A stretch of DNA of 64,000 bases from Hwangdonia lutea (GTDB lineage: Bacteria > Bacteroidota > Bacteroidia > Flavobacteriales > Flavobacteriaceae): positions 3,196,501 to 3,260,500 of the forward strand of contig NZ_CP136521.1 in NCBI RefSeq assembly GCF_032814565.1, in the 5' to 3' direction. Within the stretch, counting starts at the first letter, position 1; each line of letters begins with the position of its first letter. The notes under the pieces are model-generated. The model did no database searches. It saw only the letters and a program-made list of their open reading frames with translations, and had not been told where the DNA came from. Of this stretch, positions 9,482 to 17,944 are shown piece by piece. A program made the position numbers and the translations under genes.

Positions 9482-10051
9482 TTACAAAACGTTTTCAAGA
9501 AGATTGATTTCTTTTATTTTAACCGCCCCAAAGGTATCAATTATTATGCTAAAGTCTTTGAAAATATCTGTTTTCGGAATGTTAAAAGATGTGTTAATGG
9601 TTATAAATTCGGCGGTTGAGTTTTCATAATCTATCCAAACATACTGCATGATGGCTTGATTCCAAAAAGTAGAAGCTTCGTGTTTTTTGAATACCTCTTT
9701 ATTGATAATATTTTGAGCGATTAATTTGTTGTTTTTTAAGACTTGAAACTGAGCCTCAAAATTTTTAAAATGAAGTGTTGTATTTGTTTCGTTTGAAGCC
9801 TTTATCGTTTTTGACGAATACGCTTTATCGAGCGCATAATATTGTATTTTAACTTGAAAACCGGTACTTAAAATGGTGTCCGTTAAAATTTCGGTACGCT
9901 GTTCGGGGATGTATTTTATGGCTTCGGAAAAAGAATCAAACAGTTTGTTTTCCTTTAAAACTTCAGCATTGGTTTTATATATTCTATCTCGACCATCACA
10001 ACTTAATAAAGTGAAGATTAGTGTGAAGCATAAAATACATAAATGTTTCAT
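9482..10051 (-). CDS. Putative lipoprotein of unknown function
   Basis: I do not recognise a family. The longest frame begins at 10078, but an internal ATG at 10051 gives a standard lipoprotein signal (MKHLCILCFTLIFTLLSC, lipobox LLSC), so I prefer that start, giving 189 residues. The mature part is beta-rich and ends in segments typical of a small periplasmic or membrane-anchored domain. It sits about 10 bases after dnaX and directly before miaE, so it is probably co-transcribed with these housekeeping genes. Confidence 0.7.
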   Translation of the reverse strand: MKHLCILCFTLIFTLLSCDGRDRIYKTNAEVLKENKLFDSFSEAIKYIPEQRTEILTDTILSTGFQVKIQYYALDKAYSSKTIKASNETNTTLHFKNFEAQFQVLKNNKLIAQNIINKEVFKKHEASTFWNQAIMQYVWIDYENSTAEFITINTSFNIPKTDIFKDFSIIIDTFGAVKIKEINLLENVL

Positions 10052-10061
10052 ATAAAGCGAT

Positions 10062-11792
10062 TTATATATCCAAACCAAAAGTTTTTCTTAAGGTTTCAAT
10101 ATTCGGGTTTTTAGCCTTTAATTTTTCAAATTTATCCGCACTGGTGTAGGCGTATTTTTTTTCTAAAACCTCATTTACGGTAATTGATAAATTGATGTCG
10201 AAATTATTTAAGCTCTTTCTAATATACCCCAATAAATCGAATTGCTGACGCTCAACTTCCAACTTGTTGGTTTCGTTGGGGAATTCTAAATGAATTGTCG
10301 TGTCTTTTAGTTTTGGTTTATCAATGCGCAAAATAGAAGCTAGGTTATATTGCCCTTTACCTTCAACTATTTTAACATAGGCATTCCAAGTATCTACCAT
10401 TTGCTTTTCGGTAAAAGCTTCTTTGGGTAAGTTTTCTTCATCAATAACAACATCCATTTGCCGTATTTGATGTTCTTTTTTAGCTCTGATACTGCTTAAC
10501 GACAATCCGGATGTACGTTTACTATCTTGCTTTAAAATAATTTTTGGTGGTTCCTTTACCTGCAAATTCGCTACTGCTGCCGGCACCGCTTCTTTTTTAG
10601 TTTGGGTTTCTAAATTATCGCTATGCGCCTTGTTTTCCGCCGTTTTTGGTGGTACGGTAACGGGAATAGGCGTAATACCTTTCTTTTTAAAATACGATGC
10701 TGGTATTATGTAATGTTTGCTATTTTTTTTTTCTCCATCAAAAGTGATAGAGGCAAGCTGCATTAAACAAAGCTCAACAAGTAAGCGTTGGTTTTTACTG
10801 GTTTTGTATTTCAGGTCGCAATCGTTGGCGAGATTTATAGCTTGCATTAAAAAGGCTTGCGACGCCTTTTTGGATTGCTCTAAATATTTATTTTTTGTTT
10901 TTTCGCCAACCTCCAAAAGTTCGATGGTTTCTGGAGTTTTACTCACTAGTAAATCTCTAAAATGCGAGGCTAATCCCGCTATATAATGATGGCCGTCGAA
11001 GCCTTTTGAAAGCGTATGATTAAACTGAATTAATAACTCGGGAATGTTGTTTTCTAAAATAAGGTCGGTGCTCGTAAAATAGGTTTCGTAATCCAGCACA
11101 TTCAAATTCTCGGTAACCGCTTGTCGCGTTAAATTTTTACCAGAAAAACTAACCACACGGTCAAAAATAGAAAGCGCATCACGCATCGCGCCATCTGCTT
11201 TTTGTGCGATGATGTGCAAGGCATCATCTTCAGCGGTTACGCCTTGTTCTTCGGCGATATATTTTAAATAGCCTTTGGCGTCTTTTACGGTAATGCGTTT
11301 AAAATCGAAAATTTGGCAGCGCGATAAAATCGTTGGAATTATTTTGTGTTTCTCGGTAGTGGCGAGAATAAAAATACAGTGTTTTGGAGGCTCTTCCAAT
11401 GTTTTTAAAAACGCATTAAAAGCCGCTTGCGATAGCATGTGCACCTCATCAATAATATACACTTTGTATTTGCCCACTTGTGGTGGAATACGAACTTGAT
11501 CGGTTAAATTTCTAATATCATCAACCGAGTTGTTTGATGCGGCATCGAGCTCAAAAATATTAAAGGCGAAATCTTCATCACCTGTTTCGGTGCCATCGCT
11601 ATTAATCATTTTTGCCAAAATACGGGCGCATGTTGTTTTTCCAACACCTCGAGGGCCTGTAAATAAAAGGGCTTGCGCCAAATGATTGTTTTCAATAGCA
11701 TTTAATAAGGTATTTGTAATAGCTTGCTGGCCCACCACGTCTCTAAACGTTTGGGGTCTGTATTTTCTAGCCGATACTACAAAGTGCTCCAA
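10062..11792 (-). CDS. dnaX: DNA polymerase III subunit gamma/tau
   Basis: DnaX is the AAA+ motor of the clamp loader. Visible are the Walker A GPRGVGKTTCAR, Walker B IIDEVHML, SRCQIFDFKR (SRC sensor) and a long C-terminal tail of tau type. I place the start at TTG 11792, giving the conserved MEHFVVSARKYRP opening. The longer frame from 11822 also begins with TTG and adds ten unconserved residues. The segment between Walker A and the ELDAASNN motif is short and lacks the zinc-binding cysteines found in E. coli DnaX, as in other flavobacteria as far as I recall. Confidence 0.92.
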   Translation of the reverse strand: MEHFVVSARKYRPQTFRDVVGQQAITNTLLNAIENNHLAQALLFTGPRGVGKTTCARILAKMINSDGTETGDEDFAFNIFELDAASNNSVDDIRNLTDQVRIPPQVGKYKVYIIDEVHMLSQAAFNAFLKTLEEPPKHCIFILATTEKHKIIPTILSRCQIFDFKRITVKDAKGYLKYIAEEQGVTAEDDALHIIAQKADGAMRDALSIFDRVVSFSGKNLTRQAVTENLNVLDYETYFTSTDLILENNIPELLIQFNHTLSKGFDGHHYIAGLASHFRDLLVSKTPETIELLEVGEKTKNKYLEQSKKASQAFLMQAINLANDCDLKYKTSKNQRLLVELCLMQLASITFDGEKKNSKHYIIPASYFKKKGITPIPVTVPPKTAENKAHSDNLETQTKKEAVPAAVANLQVKEPPKIILKQDSKRTSGLSLSSIRAKKEHQIRQMDVVIDEENLPKEAFTEKQMVDTWNAYVKIVEGKGQYNLASILRIDKPKLKDTTIHLEFPNETNKLEVERQQFDLLGYIRKSLNNFDINLSITVNEVLEKKYAYTSADKFEKLKAKNPNIETLRKTFGLDI

Positions 11793-12185
11793 TGTTATTA
11801 TTGCTTTTTGAATAGATAACAAAGTTAAAAATTCAATTTGGAATTCAGTATTTTGAACTTAGAATTTAATAGGAGTTATTAACAAGTTATTGTTGTTAAG
11901 TTGATGCGGATTTTAATGGTTTTGTGGAAAAAAAACGAGCTTCTCTGAAAACATAACTGCTTTTCACTTTAAAAACCAGAACCCAGCAAACAAGCGCGTT
12001 AAGGATTGAAGCGGCATCCTTTTTTTTAAAGAAAGGCATTTACTTTGTTTAAAACTTTTATTTAACAGATAGCCACGTCCTTCGTCCTCGCTATGACGTT
12101 AAAAAAAGATATAGCGTAAAGCCTGACCCTTTTTAGGGTAACGCCCAAATATTTAAATATATTAAGAAATGGCATTTGTTTGTTG
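11793..12185. other. Intergenic region between dnaX and rnpB
   Basis: About 400 bases with no supported gene. It must hold the dnaX promoter on the minus strand. A degenerate copy of a dispersed repeat (12066-12098) lies within it, and the rnpB promoter starts at its right edge. The stretch near 11825-11870 resembles the TTGGAATTCAGTATTTTGAA-like filler often seen between flavobacterial genes. Confidence 0.5.
12066..12098 (-). repeat. Degenerate CGTCATTGCGAGGA-type dispersed repeat
   Basis: On the minus strand the sequence starts CGTCATAGCGAGGACGAAGG and ends GTGGCTATCTG. From memory this resembles a short repeat common between genes in Bacteroidota (CGTCATTGCGAGG...GAAGCAATCT). Only one copy was noticed in the window, so the call rests on recall. 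Confidence 0.45.
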
Positions 12186-12193
12186 TAATTTTG
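12186..12193 (+). promoter_or_regulatory. rnpB promoter -7 element (TAATTTTG)
   Basis: TAATTTTG matches the Bacteroidota -7 consensus TAnnTTTG and ends four bases before the predicted 5' end of RNase P RNA. No clear TTG at -33 was found. Confidence 0.6.
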
Positions 12194-12196
12194 CAG

Positions 12197-12597
12197 GCAA
12201 GTAAATCGCCTTATCGCTCTTGTGCTGAATTTATTTCAGCATCTTTTCATTTTAATGTAAAAGTTAATTTGAGGAGTTACTGAAACAAGTTCAGCACTTG
12301 GGAGGAAAGTCCGAACACCGTAGTGCAACATAGTGGTTAATGGCCACCAACCGTGAGGTTAGGAAAAGTGCAACAGAAAGTATGTACAGGTAATGCTGTA
12401 GTGAAACCGGGTAAACTCTATGTGGTGCAATGTCATGTAAACCAGCGTTCCGATAACTATCGGGAGAGGGCGGCACGCTCGATGCTGGAGGGTAGGCAGC
12501 TAAAGTGTATGGGTAACTATGCACTCAGATAAATGATAGGGGTGTTTTGGGTTTTAAATTCAGGACATACAGAATTCGGCTTATAGATTTGCTTAAG
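12197..12597 (+). ncRNA. rnpB: RNase P RNA (bacterial type A)
   Basis: This ribozyme RNA removes 5' leaders from pre-tRNAs. Hallmarks are GAGGAAAGTCCGAACACC (P4/J3-4 region) at 12300, GAAACCGGGTAAACTC near 12403, AGATAAATGATAGG near 12529 and ACAGAATTCGGCTTATAGAT near 12568 as the 3' P4 partner. I set the ends by P1: AAGTAAATC at 12199-12207 pairs with GATTTGCTT at 12586-12594 (one G-U). The length of about 400 bases fits type A. A hairpin at 12448-12465 resembles a dispersed palindrome found elsewhere in the window. A promoter element precedes it and a strong terminator follows. Confidence 0.95.
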
Positions 12598-12604
12598 TAT
12601 AAAT

Positions 12605-12638
12605 AAAACCCTTCTTTGGTTATTAAAGAAGGGTTTTT
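12605..12638 (+). terminator. Terminator after rnpB
   Basis: AAACCCTTCTTT and AAAGAAGGGTTT form a 12-base-pair stem around a 7-base loop, followed by a T run on the plus strand. The stem also has A/T flanks that could stop transcripts arriving from the minus-strand gene that ends at 12662. Confidence 0.85.
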
Positions 12639-12661
12639 TGGTTAAAAATGGTTGGTAGATA

Positions 12662-13414
12662 CTATTCTTCTTTTGGTGAATACGATAAATCCGGACGCAT
12701 CTCGCCTGTGTATTCTTCTGTTCTTGTGGTGTAATTCATTACTTTGGCAAAAGTATCCCATCGGTCTGGACCTAAAACTTCTTTGTTTGCTTCGCCTCTT
12801 TTAGCAGAATCTATAGCGTCTTTTGCAGGAATAGAAACTAAGTAATAGTTTTCAATTTGTCCAAACCCATTGCGGTACACATTATAATATTCCATTGAGC
12901 CTTTGCTTTTAAATAAGGCCTTAACAGCTTTCATGCCCTCGCGTATTTTTTTGGCATTTGCTGGGGTGTAATACATGTAAAACCATGTTCGGTAGTTTTC
13001 GTCCTCGGCAGGTTTAGCGTCTTCGGCTGGACTGTAGCTAAGCGCGTCGTCTTTTACAATTACATAGGTGCCGTGCGAGTCGTAACACGCATCGAAGCGA
13101 TCGAACAGTTCGCCAAATTTGTCGCCCATAGCTTTTGCCATGTCTGCAAAGGGGCGCTTATCCAGTTCTGCAAAGTTTTCAATGGGGGTAATGTAAAAAT
13201 ACTTAAAATCGTTAGATGCTGCTGTAAACCAAGAGGTTTGTACATTGTGCTCAACACTTGCCGCTTGGAATTCTTTAGCAATTTTTTCGTATTCCATAAA
13301 TTTGGAAGGTTTTACATTGTCTTGATGAACTTGATAGGCTTGCTGCGCCATTGAAAAGTTTAGCGTAAGGCATAGCATTGATGCTAAAAGCATAGTTGTT
13401 TTGATTGTCTTCAT
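12662..13414 (-). CDS. Secreted protein of unknown function
   Basis: The 250-residue product has a signal peptide (cleavage likely after NFSMA). The mature part reads as two related halves: each has a Tyr/Phe-rich strand ending in a 'Y-hydrophobic-V' segment (KYFYITPIENFAEL and NYYLVSIPAKDAID), a pattern like tandem dimeric alpha/beta-barrel (NIPSNAP or antibiotic monooxygenase-like) domains. That fold guess is inference. It is followed downstream by a terminator shared with rnpB and preceded by another secreted protein gene on the same strand. Confidence 0.7.
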   Translation of the reverse strand: MKTIKTTMLLASMLCLTLNFSMAQQAYQVHQDNVKPSKFMEYEKIAKEFQAASVEHNVQTSWFTAASNDFKYFYITPIENFAELDKRPFADMAKAMGDKFGELFDRFDACYDSHGTYVIVKDDALSYSPAEDAKPAEDENYRTWFYMYYTPANAKKIREGMKAVKALFKSKGSMEYYNVYRNGFGQIENYYLVSIPAKDAIDSAKRGEANKEVLGPDRWDTFAKVMNYTTRTEEYTGEMRPDLSYSPKEE

Positions 13415-13493
13415 AATTAATTGTTTTAATTGGTTGGTTATTTTATTGTTGATAATAACTATTAATTAATTTTGAAGGGGCATTGTATTTATG

Positions 13494-14018
13494 CTAATTT
13501 AAGGCCTCTCCTACAGCTTCAGCGCTTTCCATTTCTCCAGCTTCAATTTCTATAAAGGCTGCAGTGATTGAGGCGGTATCGTAATACCCGTATTCCTTAA
13601 CTACTTTGCCATCTGCAAATTGAGAGGTTAAATGCACGGGGATTACCAACTCTTTGCCATTGGCTTTTAGTTTTCCGCTCCAAACAGACCAATAGTTTAC
13701 CCATTTTTTGCCTTCTTTGTCGATAACCATTTCCAACACCGTTTTATCATCGGAAAACCCGTAGGATGTAAAATTAGAAATCATATCTTGATGACGTTTC
13801 ATACTTTCCAGATAAGGGATGCCCGTATTTTTGTTGTGGAATACTTGTGCAGTATCGGCAAAGTGAGATTTCCAAGCCTCCCAATCTTGGGCTTCGTAGG
13901 CTTTTATTCTCTCTTTTATGGATTCAATTTCGGGAGACTCTGAAAAATAACGTTGTGGCTCCTGATTACAGGATACGACTAGGGTTAGAATAAGCCCTAA
14001 TAGGATAAGTTTTTTCAT
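13494..14018 (-). CDS. SnoaL/NTF2-like lipoprotein
   Basis: The 174-residue product begins with a lipoprotein signal (MKKLILLGLILTLVVSC, lipobox VVSC). The mature part has the features of the SnoaL-like NTF2 fold: an opening helix (IKERIKAYEAQDWEAWKSHFADTAQVF) and later strands WVNYWSVWSGKLKANGKELVIP and HLTSQFADGKVVKEYGYYD. This fold is used by small-molecule isomerases and binding proteins, and the ligand here is unknown. A minus-strand TAAGTTTG element at 14064-14071 is a likely promoter for this gene and possibly the next. Confidence 0.8.
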   Translation of the reverse strand: MKKLILLGLILTLVVSCNQEPQRYFSESPEIESIKERIKAYEAQDWEAWKSHFADTAQVFHNKNTGIPYLESMKRHQDMISNFTSYGFSDDKTVLEMVIDKEGKKWVNYWSVWSGKLKANGKELVIPVHLTSQFADGKVVKEYGYYDTASITAAFIEIEAGEMESAEAVGEALN

Positions 14019-14063
14019 TTTATTTAAGGATTTTAATTAATAGTTCCAATAAATAACCATAAC

Positions 14064-14071
14064 CAAACTTA
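14064..14071 (-). promoter_or_regulatory. -7 element TAAGTTTG for the SnoaL-like gene
   Basis: On the minus strand TAAGTTTG matches TAnnTTTG and lies about 45 bases before the ATG at 14018. No -33 TTG is evident. Confidence 0.4.
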
Positions 14072-14186
14072 AAAAAAGACATGCTTTTTTAGAGAGAATA
14101 AAGTTTAAGTTTAGAGCCAGGCACTATTAAGGTGAAATCTAATTTACTGAAAAAAAAGCAATTAGGGACTAAATGTTTGGGAAAAC

Positions 14187-14726
14187 TTAGTTGGCTTCAA
14201 AAAAACTAAACATGTTACCGCCATAACTTTTAGAATAGCTAAAGTGGCTTAGATGGGATAAATTGGTGTGTTTGGAATGTTCGATAATTAACAAACCATC
14301 TTCTAATAACAAATCGTTTTGAAACACTAATTCTGATATTTTCGCAAACTGCTCTTCAGTAAAACCATAGGGTGGATCTGCAAAAATAATGTGGGTTTGT
14401 AAAGCGGATTTTTCTAAAAATTTAAACACATCACTTTTTATGGTGTTTATGGGCATATTAAATTTTGCAGCAATCTGGTTTATAAATTTTATACAGCCAT
14501 AATCTTGATCTACGCTCGTGATGTGTTGCGTGCCTCTTGAGGCAAACTCGTAACTTATATTACCAGTTCCGGCAAACAAGTCGAGTACGGAAATAGCATC
14601 AAAATAAAAATGATTGTTTAAAATGTTAAACAACGATTCCTTCGCCATATCGGTTGTGGGGCGCACCGGCAAGTTTTTTGGTGCTACAATTTTTCTGCTT
14701 TTATATAATCCTGAAATAATGCGCAT
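14187..14726 (-). CDS. rsmD: 16S rRNA (guanine966-N2)-methyltransferase
   Basis: RsmD methylates G966 of 16S rRNA using S-adenosylmethionine. The 179-residue protein has the opening MRIISGLYKSRKI, the PTTDMAKESLFNIL segment, the cofactor-binding motif LDLFAGTGNISYE near residue 48 and the catalytic DPPY motif near residue 117 typical of N2-guanine methyltransferases. The ATG overlaps the last base of the DUF3822 stop, so the two are translationally coupled and part of a three-gene operon starting at 16265. Confidence 0.94.
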   Translation of the reverse strand: MRIISGLYKSRKIVAPKNLPVRPTTDMAKESLFNILNNHFYFDAISVLDLFAGTGNISYEFASRGTQHITSVDQDYGCIKFINQIAAKFNMPINTIKSDVFKFLEKSALQTHIIFADPPYGFTEEQFAKISELVFQNDLLLEDGLLIIEHSKHTNLSHLSHFSYSKSYGGNMFSFFEAN

Positions 14727-15547
14727 TAAAAACTGTGTATTAAAGTGAAGTTGGAAGGGTTGGGTTCAACAGGTTGTAAATATTTGTAGTTGTCTAGCCG
14801 TTTTCCAAAGCTAACATGTCTAATGTATTTATAAGCGATGTTGTATAATTCATCATCTTTTGAAATGTTACCAATAAGAATTAAATGTAGCGTTTCTGGG
14901 TTAAGTTTTAATTGTTCGGCAGTAAATAAGATATAATAAATAAAATCTTCTTTTGTGCTAAACTCAAAGGTGTTGTAGAGCTTAAGTTTGCCTTTTTCTG
15001 TTACAATAATTTCAAAATGGGTGGTATTTACATTGATGTAAACTTTGGTGTCATCCGCATTTTTTTCGATTGAAAGTACGCGCTCGATTAAAATGGTAGA
15101 AAAATGTTTGTATGTAAAGCTTCCGAATTTCTCGTAAATATAATTATTGATGTTTATGTACGGCACATATACGTTAACGCTATCGTTAGAATCAATAGTA
15201 TCAAAAGCGATAAAATCGGATTTTAGGATTTTAGAATTGAATTTTAAATAATCGGCTAAACAAGCTTCTTTAAACAATGGTTTTGGCACTAGGGTTGAAA
15301 GCTCGTTGGTGTGTATAACGTTAATATTATTAAACGAAACCTGTAAAGCCCCTTCGGTATCAAATACGTGAATGAGCTTGTCTAAAACTTCAAATGGGTT
15401 TAATTTTTTTTCAAAGTCAATATGTTTTAAAGCTGTAACCGTTTTGGTATCACTTTGCAGTATACAAAAAGAAAGTCCACTCAAACTTATTTGAATGGAC
15501 AATTCTTGATTAGTTAGTTTATTATAGGGTTTATTCGTTAGCGCCAT
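14726..15547 (-). CDS. DUF3822 family protein
   Basis: This 273-residue cytoplasmic protein matches the Bacteroidota-specific DUF3822 family as I recall it, including its usual position before rsmD. It has alternating beta strands and helices (LSIQISLSGLSFCIL, VNVYVPYININNYIYEKFG, TKVYINVNTTHFEIIV) consistent with two ASKHA-like halves, but no catalytic motif can be read off. It overlaps the upstream membrane-protein gene by 17 bases. Function unknown. Confidence 0.8.
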   Translation of the reverse strand: MALTNKPYNKLTNQELSIQISLSGLSFCILQSDTKTVTALKHIDFEKKLNPFEVLDKLIHVFDTEGALQVSFNNINVIHTNELSTLVPKPLFKEACLADYLKFNSKILKSDFIAFDTIDSNDSVNVYVPYININNYIYEKFGSFTYKHFSTILIERVLSIEKNADDTKVYINVNTTHFEIIVTEKGKLKLYNTFEFSTKEDFIYYILFTAEQLKLNPETLHLILIGNISKDDELYNIAYKYIRHVSFGKRLDNYKYLQPVEPNPSNFTLIHSF

Positions 15548-16265
15548 ATGTTTTTGGCCAGTTTCCTGAGGTATTTACTTCGTCCATAGAGCCTACTTTT
15601 AAGGCATCACCATTTACACCGTCAACCGATACGACTTGGTTTTCCTGTAATACAAGATCTCTATCTTGGTCAAATAAAATCACATCTTTTTTAACTTTGG
15701 CTTCAAATACAGCTATTTTTGTATTGTTTTGCTCTATAAACCCAGCTTTTAGGTCGAACTTAGCCCCTTCTTTTCCAACGGGTACATTCATCATAGTTTT
15801 ATAACGATCGGAGTTTTTAAATAAGGAGTCTTTAACAGGCACAAATCCTAAAGTATCAATTAATACCTTATCTTCATACATATCAACGCCAAATTGTTTA
15901 GACAAAACAGGATCTATAACACTAGTGTCACGGCGTTGTGTAATGGTAAATTGAGCAGTGTCAATAAATTTCACCAAACTATTAAAGTCTCCTGCAAAAT
16001 TTCCCGTTACTTTTCTGTGAGCCAATTGTGCGTTTCTTATGTCATTTAAACTTTTAATAACTTCAGCATAACGCTTGTTTTTTAATTTGTTAAAGTGCAC
16101 AGGACCGTAAACAGATTGGAATGTATTATATCCTAAAAAAGCAATAGCAATCCAAAGTACAACTTGTAACAAAGGTTTAAATTTAATGGGAATAAATTTG
16201 TCAACTAACTTAACTAAGCCAATTGTTACAAGAATTACAGCAATTGCAACGAGAATTAATTTCAT
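15531..16265 (-). CDS. Membrane-anchored protein of unknown function
   Basis: The 244-residue protein has two N-terminal membrane helices (residues about 3-22 and 33-52) followed by a soluble domain of about 185 residues with a helical segment (HFNKLKNKRYAEVIKSLNDIRNAQLAHR). That segment resembles the pilin-like 'K-x-Y-x-x-I-x-x-L-x-x-I-R-x-A-Q' pattern seen in Bacteroidota proteins of unknown role. It starts the operon with DUF3822 and rsmD. A minus-strand TAGATTTG element lies about 42 bases upstream. Confidence 0.7.
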   Translation of the reverse strand: MKLILVAIAVILVTIGLVKLVDKFIPIKFKPLLQVVLWIAIAFLGYNTFQSVYGPVHFNKLKNKRYAEVIKSLNDIRNAQLAHRKVTGNFAGDFNSLVKFIDTAQFTITQRRDTSVIDPVLSKQFGVDMYEDKVLIDTLGFVPVKDSLFKNSDRYKTMMNVPVGKEGAKFDLKAGFIEQNNTKIAVFEAKVKKDVILFDQDRDLVLQENQVVSVDGVNGDALKVGSMDEVNTSGNWPKTYGANE

Positions 16266-16306
16266 GGTACGTTATTTATTAAATAAAATTTATTAATGGT
16301 ATTTAG

Positions 16307-16314
16307 CAAATCTA
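16307..16314 (-). promoter_or_regulatory. -7 element TAGATTTG for the rsmD operon
   Basis: TAGATTTG on the minus strand fits TAnnTTTG and gives a leader of about 35 bases before the ATG at 16265. Confidence 0.45.
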
Positions 16315-16360
16315 CAATTTTTTTTTAATCGTAAAAACCAAAGTACGTAAAAATCATTTC

Positions 16361-16368
16361 TATATTTG
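16361..16368 (+). promoter_or_regulatory. -7 element TATATTTG for the helicase gene
   Basis: TATATTTG on the plus strand matches TAnnTTTG and lies 27 bases before the helicase ATG at 16396, back to back with the opposing rsmD-operon element. Confidence 0.5.
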
Positions 16369-16395
16369 AATAATTTATAAATTATTTTGTTTTAA

Positions 16396-17820
16396 ATGAC
16401 CTCAGCCGAATTTTACACCCTTATAAAACAGCAGTTTCCGTTTCAACCTACCTTAAAGCAAAATATTGTATTGCAACAGCTTTCAGAGTTTATTTTCAGC
16501 AAAAGCCCAAATGTGTTGTACGTGTTAAAAGGTTATGCCGGAACGGGTAAAACCACCATTGTTGGTACCATTGTTACCAATTTATGGAAAGCCAAAAAAA
16601 GCGCGGTTTTAATGGCTCCAACGGGTAGGGCGGCTAAAGTAATTTCGAATTATTCTAACAAAGAAGCCTTTACCATTCACAAAAAAATATATTTTCCTAA
16701 AAAAGATAAGGGTGGCGGTGTGAAGTTTATTTTACAGCCCAACAAACATAAAAACACCATTTTTATTGTGGATGAAGCTTCCATGATTCCGGACACGCCG
16801 GGGGAATCTAAATTCTTTGAAAACGGTTCTTTACTTGACGATTTGATGCAATACGTGTATTCCGGCCACCAATGCAAATTGCTTTTAATTGGAGATACCG
16901 CACAATTACCACCGGTAAAACTCGATTTAAGTCCAGCCTTAGATGAAAATAAATTGGCTTTAAACTACAACAAGGAAGTTACAAAAATGGAGTTGGACGA
17001 AGTGATGCGCCAAGAACAGGATTCCGGAATTTTAGAAAATGCCACCGTGTTGCGCGAAGCTTTATCAAGAAATGTCCACGATGCTTTTAAGTTCGATTTA
17101 AACGGTTTTAAGGATATTGTAAGATTGGTTGATGGTTACGATATTATGGATGCCATAAATGACGCTTACAGTAATTTAGGTAACGAGGAGACCGCCATTA
17201 TTGTGCGAAGCAATAAACGCGCAAATCTGTATAATCAGCAAATACGGAGTCGGATTCTATTTAACGAACACGAGTTAACCGCCGGCGATTATTTAATGGT
17301 GGTTAAGAATAATTACTTTTGGATTAAGCCCACAACCGAAGCCGGTTTTATTGCCAATGGCGATATTATCGAGGTTTTAGAAATTTTTTCGATTAAGGAA
17401 TTGTACGGTTTTCGCTTCGCGGAAGTAAAAGTGCGTATGGTCGATTACCCGAAAATGCGCCCTTTTGAAACCGTTTTACTTTTGGATACTATTAATGCCG
17501 AAACGCCCTCGTTACCTTACGAAGAATCGAATAAACTGTATCAAGAAATTCAAAAAGACTACGAAAACGAAACGAGTAATTACAAAAGATTCTTAAAAAT
17601 AAAGGGCAACAAACATTTTAATGCGTTGCAGGTTAAATTTTCGTATGCCATAACTTGTCATAAATCCCAAGGTGGGCAATGGCACACCGTTTTTGTCGAG
17701 CAACCTTATTTGCCCAATGGTGTTGATAAGGATTATTTACGTTGGTTATACACCGCTGTAACCAGAGCTAAAGAAAAATTATATCTTATAGGTTTTAAAG
17801 ATGATTTTTTTGAGGAATAA
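16396..17820 (+). CDS. RecD/Pif1-like superfamily 1 DNA helicase
   Basis: This 474-residue ATP-dependent helicase shows Walker A GYAGTGKTT near residue 47, an APTGRAAK motif, Walker B IVDEASMI near 123, a GDTAQLPPV motif III, and the C-terminal motif YAITCHKSQGGQW plus YTAVTRAKEKLYLIG. These define the RecD2/Pif1-type superfamily 1B helicases. The length lacks the long N-terminal region of true RecD2, so it is probably a stand-alone helicase in DNA repair or replication. Substrate polarity is inferred from the family (5' to 3'). Confidence 0.9.
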   Translation: MTSAEFYTLIKQQFPFQPTLKQNIVLQQLSEFIFSKSPNVLYVLKGYAGTGKTTIVGTIVTNLWKAKKSAVLMAPTGRAAKVISNYSNKEAFTIHKKIYFPKKDKGGGVKFILQPNKHKNTIFIVDEASMIPDTPGESKFFENGSLLDDLMQYVYSGHQCKLLLIGDTAQLPPVKLDLSPALDENKLALNYNKEVTKMELDEVMRQEQDSGILENATVLREALSRNVHDAFKFDLNGFKDIVRLVDGYDIMDAINDAYSNLGNEETAIIVRSNKRANLYNQQIRSRILFNEHELTAGDYLMVVKNNYFWIKPTTEAGFIANGDIIEVLEIFSIKELYGFRFAEVKVRMVDYPKMRPFETVLLLDTINAETPSLPYEESNKLYQEIQKDYENETSNYKRFLKIKGNKHFNALQVKFSYAITCHKSQGGQWHTVFVEQPYLPNGVDKDYLRWLYTAVTRAKEKLYLIGFKDDFFEE

Positions 17821-17944
17821 TCAATGGGTCTCCGTATTCAGTTGCGTTAGGCAGTCAATTTAATTGAATTCGTAAATTTTAGTATATTATAAAAAGTTTA
17901 ATATTAACAAAAAACAAAAAGTCCCCTTTGGGGATTTAGGGCTT

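Noticed and set aside
12291-12524. Minus-strand ORF of 77 residues
   Set aside because: It lies entirely within RNase P RNA and has no protein-like features.
13060-13281. ORFs on both strands inside the secreted protein gene at 12662-13414
   Set aside because: They are shadows of a gene with a clear signal peptide and good coding pattern.
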